From Thermoplasmata archaeon (GTDB lineage Archaea; Thermoplasmatota; Thermoplasmata; Lutacidiplasmatales; UBA184), in contig JAKIWG010000001.1 in NCBI GenBank assembly GCA_022750155.1, positions 145,138-209,137 of the forward strand: 64,000 bases of DNA, given 5' to 3'. Below, piece after piece: positions 26,213-34,000 of this stretch; the first letter of the stretch is position 1; the number at the start of each line of letters is the position of its first letter. The notes under the pieces are model-generated. The model had not been told where the DNA came from and ran no database searches. It was given only the letters and a program-made list of their open reading frames with translations. Made by a program: the position numbers and the translations under genes.

Positions 26213-27748
26213 GTGTGCGCCGCCGCGTCGTTCCAGCGAGTCCCCCCGACGTCGTTCGATTCCGAGGCCGCTTCCGATCACCGGGGGCCGCGCCCCCCCC
26301 ACCGACCGCCGAACCTCCTGTTCGTCGTGCTCGACTGCGCGCGGGCGAAGAGCTTCAGCGTGAACCTCGGCGACCACGTCGCGCGGACGCCGGTCATCGA
26401 CGGCCTCGCCCGGAGCGGCACGGTGTTCAGCGGCGCGGTCGCGCCGGCGAACTGGACCGTGCCCTCGCACATGTCGATGTTCACCGGAGACTACCCAGGC
26501 GCCCACCGGCGCCGGACGTTCGAGCGGGGGAGCGCCTCGCGGGAGACCGTCGCCGCGTGGCTCGCGCGCCGGGGGTACGAGACGGCGATGTTCACCGAGA
26601 TGGTCCACCTCGTCGCGGGGTACGGGCTTGAGGACGGCTATGCCCACCGTGCCGCCCGGTACATCGGCATCTCCGACGAACAGCGGACCACGTCGAACTG
26701 GATCGCCTCCCACAGTGGGGTCCTCTACTCCGCGGGGATGCGCTCGTTGCTCGAGCGCGTCCCGCCGTTGATCGTGCCGCTGAACGTCTTCAACCACCGC
26801 CAGGAAGTGGCGTTCAAGCGCGACGTCTGCGGCACCTACGTGCCCGAGGCGTTCGAACAGTGGCTCGGCGAGCGCAATGCGTCGAAGCCGTTCCACGCCT
26901 TCGTCAACCTGGTGGACGCCCACGAACCGTACCCGATCGTGCCCAACGGGCACCCGATCGGGCCGATCCAGCGTTGGTACGCCCGCTCGCCGCGCTACTA
27001 CCTCCTATCGGTCCGCGGGCTCCAGGAGCGGGTCCCCTGGGAGGGTTTGGTGAACGGGTATCTCTGGTCGATCGGGGAGGCCGACCGGAAGGTCGGCCGG
27101 TTGCTGGCCGCCCTGGAGCGGTTCGGCGAACGCGACCGGACCATGGTCGTCGTCACCGCCGACCACGGCCAGTCGTTCGGCGAAGGGGGGAACGTCTTCC
27201 ACGGCTGCGGTGCGACGGACTCCATCGCACGGGTCCCGCTCGTGGTCGCTCCGGCGGCGGGGCAGTCGCTGCCGTCTCGCGTCGAGCGGTGGACGAGCCT
27301 GTGCGAGGTCGCCGCCTGGCTGAAGGCGGCCGCGGTCGGGCACGCGCCGTTCGGGGAGGGCGGGGAGGCCCCCATGCCGTTCGCCGCGTCGTCCCCGCCG
27401 ACAGACACCGTCTACTGCGAAGGGGCGCCCGCCTCAGACCCGAACCGGTCGCTCCGGGGGATCCGGGCCGAGGCTCCGTGGAACCACCGGCTCCTCGCGG
27501 CCTATCGCGGGCGGATGAAATACGTCCTCGACCTCGAGACCTCGCATGTCTTCCGTTGGGAGATGGATGGTTCGGACCCCGACCTCCATTCCCCGGACGA
27601 GTTCCTCGGCGCCGACGCCACGGAACTGCGGGCGACCGTCTTCGCCGGCTACCCCGGGCTCGAAACGATCCCCACCGGCCCGAGAGCGTCGGCCAACGTC
27701 CCCGAGAACGCGGTCGACCGCCGGCTCCGCTCCTGGGGATACGACTGA
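26213..27748 (+). CDS. sulfatase-fold (alkaline phosphatase superfamily) enzyme
   Basis: 511 residues beginning at GTG with a ggtttaaccc element about 29 bases upstream. The fold is shown by LLFVVLDCARAK (metal Asp41), NWTVPSHMSMFTGDYPG (nucleophile region, residues 81-96), NLVDAHEPY, and VVVTADHGQSFGEGG with metal Asp/His. The nucleophile motif reads T-V-P-S-H where true type I sulfatases have C/S-x-P-S-R, so the formylglycine precursor is absent; a Thr nucleophile acting on phosphoesters or phosphoglycerol is more likely. No membrane helix or signal peptide was seen. It ends 37 bases before the convergent phosphodiesterase gene. Confidence 0.8.
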   Translation: MCAAASFQRVPPTSFDSEAASDHRGPRPPHRPPNLLFVVLDCARAKSFSVNLGDHVARTPVIDGLARSGTVFSGAVAPANWTVPSHMSMFTGDYPGAHRRRTFERGSASRETVAAWLARRGYETAMFTEMVHLVAGYGLEDGYAHRAARYIGISDEQRTTSNWIASHSGVLYSAGMRSLLERVPPLIVPLNVFNHRQEVAFKRDVCGTYVPEAFEQWLGERNASKPFHAFVNLVDAHEPYPIVPNGHPIGPIQRWYARSPRYYLLSVRGLQERVPWEGLVNGYLWSIGEADRKVGRLLAALERFGERDRTMVVVTADHGQSFGEGGNVFHGCGATDSIARVPLVVAPAAGQSLPSRVERWTSLCEVAAWLKAAAVGHAPFGEGGEAPMPFAASSPPTDTVYCEGAPASDPNRSLRGIRAEAPWNHRLLAAYRGRMKYVLDLETSHVFRWEMDGSDPDLHSPDEFLGADATELRATVFAGYPGLETIPTGPRASANVPENAVDRRLRSWGYD

Positions 27749-27785
27749 ACGGCGGCCAGAAGCCGCGGCACGGAGCGCTGCCGGT

Positions 27786-29234
27786 TCACGCGGCCGTTGT
27801 CATCGGGCTGCGGCGCCCCGAGCTCTCGATGACGGCCCGGACGGCCCGACCCTGCATGTGGGTCGGCATCTCCTCCCCGAGCAGTTGGAGGATCGTGGGG
27901 GCGATGTCGATGAGGGGGAACGGGGCGAGGATCGTCGCCTGGGTTCCTTGGGCGGGCCGGTAGAGGAACACCCCGTGACGGCTGTGGACCGCATCGTCCG
28001 CCCCCACGTCGTTCTCCTGGAGGTACATCGACGGGTGACCCATCGTTCCGGCGGAGCGCACCCGCAGGTCGTCAAAGTAGAGCATCAGGTCCGGCGCCTC
28101 GCCCGTCACCGACGCGTACAGATCGCGCGGGTCGAGGACCTGGACGGGCAACGGTGCCCCGTCGGGGTCCTCGATCTCGCCGAGCTCGCCCACCACGCGC
28201 TCGCGCAGGTCCTCGGCCTGCGGGGGCGTGAGGGTGCCCGACAGCTCACGCCCCTGGAGGTTGAAGAACAGTCGGGCGTAGTAGCCTCCCGCGCCCCAGA
28301 TGGTCGTCCGGTTCCAGTCGACATCGACCTGCTCGAACGGGGTCCCCGGGCGCTCCGGGGGGCGCTTGAGGACGATGTAGCCCTTCTCCTCGAGCCACTG
28401 GTTGATGCAGAAGCAGCCGCGCATCGCCATGCTCCCGTGATCCGACACGATCATCACGTCGGCACGGTCGTCGGCGATCCGCAGGAGCCGGCCGATCCCC
28501 TCGTCCACGAGGGCGTAGTACTCCTCGGCGATGTGCTCGAACGGGTTGCCCGGGCGGAACTCCGGGTGCCCCAGGTCGAAATGCTTCCAGAACGCGTGGT
28601 GGAGGCGATCGGTCCCGACCTCGTGGAGAGCGAAGAGGTCCCACTCCTCCCTCGCGAACAGCGACTCGGCGACCCGGAACCGGCGGACCGTCATCTCGAA
28701 GATGTCGCGCGCGACCTTCTCGAGGTCGCCGGAGCGGAACGTCACGTCGAACTGGTAGCGTCCGAACTCGCGGTCGATCTCCGCACGCAGGGAGTCGGGG
28801 TACGTCGTCCCCTCGCTGTTCGGCGGGGTGAGGAAGTCGGAGATGTAGACGCCGTTGACCGAAGGCGCTGGGAAACCGAGCGGCATCCCGACCACGGCGA
28901 CCCGGTGCCCGCGTTGGGAGAGGAGCTCCCAGACCGTCGGCACCGGGACGTCGGTCGACTTCGGGAGCGTCATCTCGGTGTACGACTTCCGACGGCGGTG
29001 GCGAAACCCGTAGAGCCCCAGCGTTCCCGGGTCGACGCCCGTGAACATCACCGGCCAGGCTGGCACCGATATCGGCGGGTCGGTCGTCCGAAGGGGCGCC
29101 CTCATCCCGCGCGCGACGAGGGACCGGACGTTGGGCATCACGGGGAGCATCCGGTCGAACAGGAACTCGGGGGGGACCCCGTCCAAGCCGATCACCAGCA
29201 ACCGTCGCGCGGGGGAGCTCCTTCGAACCGGCAT
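27786..29234 (-). CDS. type I phosphodiesterase / alkaline phosphatase family protein
   Basis: 482 residues from the ATG at 29234, chosen because the TATA-like ccaaatacc at 29255-29263 is about 25 bases upstream. Family features: LLVIGLDGVPPEFLF with metal Asp, PPISVPAWPVMFTGVDPG with the Ser/Thr nucleophile, GYVSD-type strand in the form MIVSDHGSMAMRG (Asp-His metal pair), and HSRHGVFLYRP near the end. It belongs with nucleotide pyrophosphatases, phosphonoacetate hydrolases and archaeal AP-superfamily proteins found in glycan loci. The substrate is likely a phosphodiester, possibly a glycan or lipid head group; this is inference. Confidence 0.82.
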   Translation of the reverse strand: MPVRRSSPARRLLVIGLDGVPPEFLFDRMLPVMPNVRSLVARGMRAPLRTTDPPISVPAWPVMFTGVDPGTLGLYGFRHRRRKSYTEMTLPKSTDVPVPTVWELLSQRGHRVAVVGMPLGFPAPSVNGVYISDFLTPPNSEGTTYPDSLRAEIDREFGRYQFDVTFRSGDLEKVARDIFEMTVRRFRVAESLFAREEWDLFALHEVGTDRLHHAFWKHFDLGHPEFRPGNPFEHIAEEYYALVDEGIGRLLRIADDRADVMIVSDHGSMAMRGCFCINQWLEEKGYIVLKRPPERPGTPFEQVDVDWNRTTIWGAGGYYARLFFNLQGRELSGTLTPPQAEDLRERVVGELGEIEDPDGAPLPVQVLDPRDLYASVTGEAPDLMLYFDDLRVRSAGTMGHPSMYLQENDVGADDAVHSRHGVFLYRPAQGTQATILAPFPLIDIAPTILQLLGEEMPTHMQGRAVRAVIESSGRRSPMTTAA

Positions 29235-29489
29235 GGTCGGTCGATGGGGGGCGCGGTATTTGGACCGCATGAGAGCGATCCGTACGTTCCAGAGCGCTCA
29301 GGTAGGACGTTACCCGGCCGGCCGCCTCGTACGTTTCCATCGACTCCGGCGGGGTGGGGGCGGCCCCCTCGAGCGGAACGTCGCCGATCCGTGGTCCCTA
29401 CCGCGTCCCGGCGGACGGGTCTCCCCCCGGGGCCGGCACGTCCGGAGGCGTTCGTTCCGCCGCGGTTTCTCGGCCGGGACAGTGACCAT

Positions 29490-29518
29490 TTCGATAGTTC
29501 CCTACCCAGTTCGATAGT
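29490..29518 (+). promoter_or_regulatory. direct repeat TTCGATAGT, two copies 20 bp apart
   Basis: The nine-base word occurs at 29490-29498 and 29510-29518, two helical turns apart on the same face of DNA, and ends five bases before the TATA box of the HxlR gene. This is the expected position for an activator or autoregulator site in archaea. Confidence 0.5.
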
Positions 29519-29523
29519 CGCCC

Positions 29524-29531
29524 CTTATATT
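29524..29531 (+). promoter_or_regulatory. TATA-like box of the HxlR gene
   Basis: The cttatatt element is centred about 27 bases before the ATG at 29555, predicting a leaderless transcript. Confidence 0.6.
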
Positions 29532-29554
29532 GGGGGAGGCGGGATTCGGGTCTG

Positions 29555-30223
29555 ATGACGCCCCTGGCGAGCCGGGATAGTGCCTCGCCCGTGAGTAAGC
29601 TCAGAACCGTTCCCCTCACGGGGGCTTCGGAGCAGGAGATCCGCCGAGAGTTCCAGGTGTTCCGGGAGGCCTCGGTCCGGTTGGCCGAGCGCGTCCGGGA
29701 CCTCTCCATCGAGGACTCCGATCCGGTGGCTGCTGCGCGGGCCGACCTTCACTTGGTTCGCTCGATATTCGGGAAGTGGTCCTCGGACGTGCTCATCGCG
29801 CTGCACGCCCTCCCCACCGCAGGATTCGAGGAGCTGCGTCGCAACCTGAACGGGATCAGCCCGCGCGTGCTCTCCCTCAAGCTCAAGGAGCTCGAGCAGA
29901 ACGGGATGGTCCAGCGCGAGATCCTCGACACGCGGCCTCCCCGCGTCCGCTATTCGCTCACGGACCGGGGCTGGACGGTCGCCTGGCTCTCCCAGCCGGT
30001 GCTCCTCTACCTGCGGTTCACCGACGAGCGGCGGGCTTCGCCCCTCGCAGCGGGTACGGAGCCCGTCCGGCCGACCGAGCAAAGCGGCGCTCCCTTTCGT
30101 CCGATCGCCGAGCCCCTCGAGCCCGAAGCGCTCGGGGGTCGAGCTCGCGCGGCCCCCCGGGAAGCGGCGCGGGGTACGCGCGCGCCGATAGGGAGTTCCC
30201 GAGTGGGAACGGTCGTTCCTTAA
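29555..30223 (+). CDS. HxlR-type winged-helix transcriptional regulator
   Basis: 222 residues. The HxlR DNA-binding domain spans about residues 60-150: IFGKWSSDVLIALHALPTAGFEELRRNL (in family form: helix then recognition helix), GISPRVLSLKLKELEQNGMV and the wing ILDTRPPRVRYSLTDRGW. The N-terminal 50 residues contain a helix (EQEIRREFQVFREASVRLAERV) not usual in the family, and about 60 Arg/Pro/Ala-rich residues follow the domain. HxlR proteins often sense reactive aldehydes, quinones or redox change through Cys; no Cys is seen here. It is leaderless and preceded by paired sites that it may bind itself. Confidence 0.85.
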   Translation: MTPLASRDSASPVSKLRTVPLTGASEQEIRREFQVFREASVRLAERVRDLSIEDSDPVAAARADLHLVRSIFGKWSSDVLIALHALPTAGFEELRRNLNGISPRVLSLKLKELEQNGMVQREILDTRPPRVRYSLTDRGWTVAWLSQPVLLYLRFTDERRASPLAAGTEPVRPTEQSGAPFRPIAEPLEPEALGGRARAAPREAARGTRAPIGSSRVGTVVP

Positions 30224-30602
30224 GCGCTCCCCCCGTGAGGGAGATTGTGCCCTCGCACGCCCGACCGCTCAGGGGTTCCGGTCCACCCCCCGGGACGCCG
30301 AAGCGATCGGGAGCCTCCCCTTGGCTTCGTCCACGGGAAGGGGCGGTCCGGCGGGGGCCGACGGCGCGGCGGGAGATGTCGGGGAGGATGAGCCGGCCGG
30401 ATGGCCGCTCCTCGCAGATCCCGCCGCGCCGCCACCCGTATCGAGGCGGGGCGTCTGGAAACGACCCAATCGTCGTCCACTAGGGCCTGGCCGAGCGTGC
30501 CCGTCGACCCGTCACCGAGGGGGTCCCGGGGCGACCGGTCTCCGGTGAGGGCCGTTCACCGGCGCGGCGCCGCATCCGGCACCCACGGCGACGGGGCGGT
30601 CG
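30224..30602. other. region without a recognisable gene
   Basis: About 380 GC-rich bases between the HxlR gene and the decayed sat gene. Frames are open on several strands because of the composition, but none shows a domain or a promoter. It may be the remains of a larger degraded segment that includes the sat remnant. Confidence 0.4.
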
Positions 30603-30860
30603 ATGATTCCCCCACCGCACGGAGCTCGCTTCGTCGACCGTCGGCTCGGCCCCCCACGAGGTCGAACGACTCCGCCGTCAGATCGACGAGCTCCCGTAGC
30701 GTTCGGTGGAGGTCGACCCGGTCGACGACGCGGCGAAGATCGCCGTAGGGGCGTATCGCCCGCTCGAGGGGTTCCTGAACCGAGCCCAGCTCGAGACGGT
30801 GGGGGTCGACTCGCTGTTGCCCGGGGCGGTCCCGTGGCCGATTCCGATCCTCCGCTCCCC
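30603..30860 (+). pseudogene. sat: remnant of sulfate adenylyltransferase (ATP sulfurylase) N terminus
   Basis: Conceptual translation gives a broken ATP-sulfurylase N-terminal PUA-like domain. From 30603 the frame reads MIPPPHGARFVDRRLG, matching the family start PHGG-LVDRR. The homology then moves to another frame (positions 30601+3n) with HEVERLRRQIDELP, a TAG stop at 30697-30699, and VDDAAKIAVGAYRPLEGFLN (usual form: xxIAxGxFSPLxGFM) followed by LETVGVD and VPWPIPIL (usual form LWPIPITL). So there is at least one frameshift and one stop, and nothing of the catalytic domain with its HxGH motif follows. The gene is dead; sulfate activation must rely on another locus, if present. Confidence 0.65.
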
Positions 30861-31005
30861 TCCCGGACGGTCGGCCGCCGCGGATCCGACCCACCCGAAC
30901 GACGGAGGTGCATCCGGAACGGTCGAGGCTACGCCGTAAGGACCCATGCGCGGCCTCGCGCCGTATCCTGTCGGAAAGGGTCTATCCCCGGCACCACGGT
31001 GGTCC

Positions 31006-31013
31006 CTTATATG
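31006..31013 (+). promoter_or_regulatory. TATA-like box of the PAS-array kinase operon
   Basis: The cttatatg element lies about 60 bases before the GTG at 31069. Transcription from about 31035 would give a leader of some 34 bases carrying GGGAGGAG at 31056-31063, so this operon seems to use a led, Shine-Dalgarno-type start, unlike many neighbours. Confidence 0.5.
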
Positions 31014-31068
31014 GCGCGACCCGAATGACCGTGACGCCTTGGTCGGGACGTCACAGGGAGGAGAGGAA

Positions 31069-34000
31069 GTGACGGCGACCGTCCGCTCGGCGCCGTTCGT
31101 TGACTACCGCGCGTTCCTCCAGAACGTCTTGGAATCCTCGACCGAATACTCCATCATCGCCGCGGATTCCAACGGGAAGATCCTCCTTTGGAACGAAGGC
31201 GCCCACCGGATCTACGGCTACACTTCCGAGGAGGTCGTCGGGAAGGACAGCCGGATCCTGCTCCCCCCCGCGGACATCGCGGCCGGCAAGTACGACACGG
31301 TGCTGAAGACCGCGCTCGCCCAGGGCAAGTGGGAGGGGGTGATGACCCGCCGCCGGAAGAGCGGGGAGCATTTCCCGGCGCGCCTCGTCCTCACGGTGCT
31401 GCGCGAGCAGGCCGGGCAACCGCTCGGTTTCCTCATCGTCTCGAAGGACATCACCGACGAGCAGCACCTCCACCAGAAGCTCATCGAGTCGGAGGAGTAC
31501 AACCGGGGGCTCATCGAGTCGAACATCGACGCGATCATGACCACCGACACCCTGGGGATCATCACCGACGTCAACCGACGGGTCGAGGAGCTCACCGGGC
31601 GACCCCGCGACCAGCTCATCGGGACGCCCCTCAAGGAGTACTTCGCCGACCCCGCACGGGCCGAGGAGGGGATTCGGCGCGTGCTCGCCGAGGACCGCGT
31701 CACGAACTACGAGCTCACCCTTCGGTCGGTCCGTGGCACCGAGACGGTCGTCGCCTTCAACGCCACGACGTTCCGGGGCCGCGATCAGAAGCTGCGCGGC
31801 GTGTTCGCCGCCGCGCGCGACGTCACCGAACAGAAGCGGCTCGAAACGCAGCTCCGCGAGTCGCAGAACTACACCCGTGGCCTGATCGAGGCGTCGCTGG
31901 ACGCGATCATCACCGTCGACAAGGACGGGGTGATCACCGACCTGAACCGCCAGATGGAGACGGCCACGGGATACACCCGCGAGGAGCTGATCGGCAGCCG
32001 GTTCGCGGACTACTTCACCGACCCGGAGCGGGCGGTCGCCGGCGTCCGGGAGACCCTCGAGAAGGGATTCGCCGAGAACTACGATCTCACGCTGAAGACG
32101 CGGCAGGGGCGCGAGCAGATCGTCTCGTTCAACGCCTCCATCTTCCGCGACATCGAGGGGGGGGTGAAAGGGATCTTCGCCTCGGCGCGGGACATCACCG
32201 GGCAGAAGCTGCTCGACCAACAGCTCCAGGAGTCCCAGATCTACAACCGCAGCCTGATCGAGGCGTCCCCGGACGCGATCGTCGTCGTCAACACCGACCT
32301 CGTCATCACCGATGTGAACGAGGAGATGGTCAAGATCACCGGGTACTCCCGGGAGGAGCTGATCAGCAGCACCTTCAAGACCTACTTCACCGAGCCCGAC
32401 CGGGCCGTCGCCGGGGTCCGCCAGACCCTCGAGCAGACGTACGTCACCAACTACGAGCTGGTCCTCAAACCTCGCGACGGCCCGCAGCGGATCATCTCGT
32501 TGAACGCCTCGGTGTTCGGCGACCCCGAGGGCCACGTGAAGGGGATCTTCGCCTCGGCGCGGGACATCACCGAGCAGCGGGCCCTCGAAGAGCAGCTCCG
32601 CGAGTCGCAGAACTACAATCGGGGCCTGATCGAGGCGTCGGTCGACGCGATGGTCATCGTCGACCCGAAACTGCTCATCACGGACGTCAACGAGCAGATG
32701 GCGAAGCTGACGGGGCACACCCGCAAGCAGCTCATCGGGTCGGCGTTCATCCAGTACTTCACGGAGCCGGACACGGCCGCCGCCGGGGCGCGGAACACCT
32801 TCGAGCGGGGCTTCGTCACGAACTACGACCTCGTGCTCCGCTCCAAGGGCGGCCAGGAGCTGCCCGTCTCGCTCAACGCCTCGGTGTTCAAGGACATCGA
32901 GGGCCGGGTGCGGGGTATCTTCGCTTCCGCACGCGACGTCACCGAGCAGAAGAAGCTCAACAGCCAGTTGCGGGAGTCCCAGAACTACACCCGGGGCCTG
33001 ATCGAGTCCTCCGTCGATGCGCTCCTCACGACCGACGTCCTCGGGGTGATCACCGACGTGAACCGCCAGATGGAGGTGATCACGGGGGTCCCCCGTGACC
33101 GCCTCATCGGCTCGCCGCTCAAGACGTACTTCCGCGACACGGCCGCGGCCGAGGCGGCCGTGCGCCGGGTGCTCGAGCAGAACCAGCTGACGAACTACGA
33201 GCTCGTCCTGACCTCCCAGACCGGGGTGGAGACCCCGGTCTCGTTCAACGCCACCACGTTCCGAGACGCGAACGGTGCGCTCATCGGCATCTTCGCGGCC
33301 GCGCGAGACGTCACCGAGCAGAAGAAGCTCGAAGGGGAGATCCGCGAGTCGCAGAACTACAACCGCAGCCTCATCGAGGCGTCGGCCGACGCGCTCGTCA
33401 CGGTCGACCCGACCCTCACCATCACCGACGTCAACGAACAGATGGTCCGGGTCACCGGCTACCGGCGTCTCGAGCTGATCGGTTCGCAGTTCCCCGACTA
33501 CTTCACCGACGCGGGCCGGGCGGCCGCGGGGGTCCGCAAGACCCTCGACGCGGGGGTGGTCACCAACTACGAGCTCGCGCTTCGCAGCCGCACCGGTCGC
33601 ATCGCCCAGGTCTCGTTCAACGCGTCGGTGTTCCGCGATACCTCCGGTCGGGTCGGGGGGATCTTCGCCTCGGCGCGGGACATCACCGAGCAGAAGAAGC
33701 TCCAGGAGCAGCTCCGGGAGTCGCAGCTGTACAACCGCAGCCTGATCGAGGCGTCCCCGGACGCGCTCGTCATGGTCGACCCGGAGCTCGTCATCACGGA
33801 CGTCAACGAGCAGATGGTCCGGCTGACGGGGTCGCCCCGCGACGCCCTCATCGGGAGCTCGTTCCGGACGTACTTCCTCGACGGGGAGCGGGCCGCCGAC
33901 GGGGTCCGAAAGACCCTGCAGGAGGGGTCGGTCTCGAACTACGAGCTCGTCCTGAAGTCCCGCAGCGGGCGGCACATCCTGGTGTCGCTCAACGCGGCGG

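Larger units (their letters stand above)
29235..29554. other. divergent promoter region, phosphodiesterase / HxlR
   Basis: 320 bases between the divergent genes. It contains the minus-strand TATA box at 29255-29263, the paired TTCGATAGT sites at 29490-29518 and the plus-strand TATA box at 29524-29531. No gene is visible in the GC-rich middle. Confidence 0.6.

Noticed and set aside
30556-30894. A 112-codon minus-strand frame that looks partly protein-like
   Set aside because: It is antisense to the sat remnant, whose plus-strand frames match a known domain; the minus frame has no promoter or domain.
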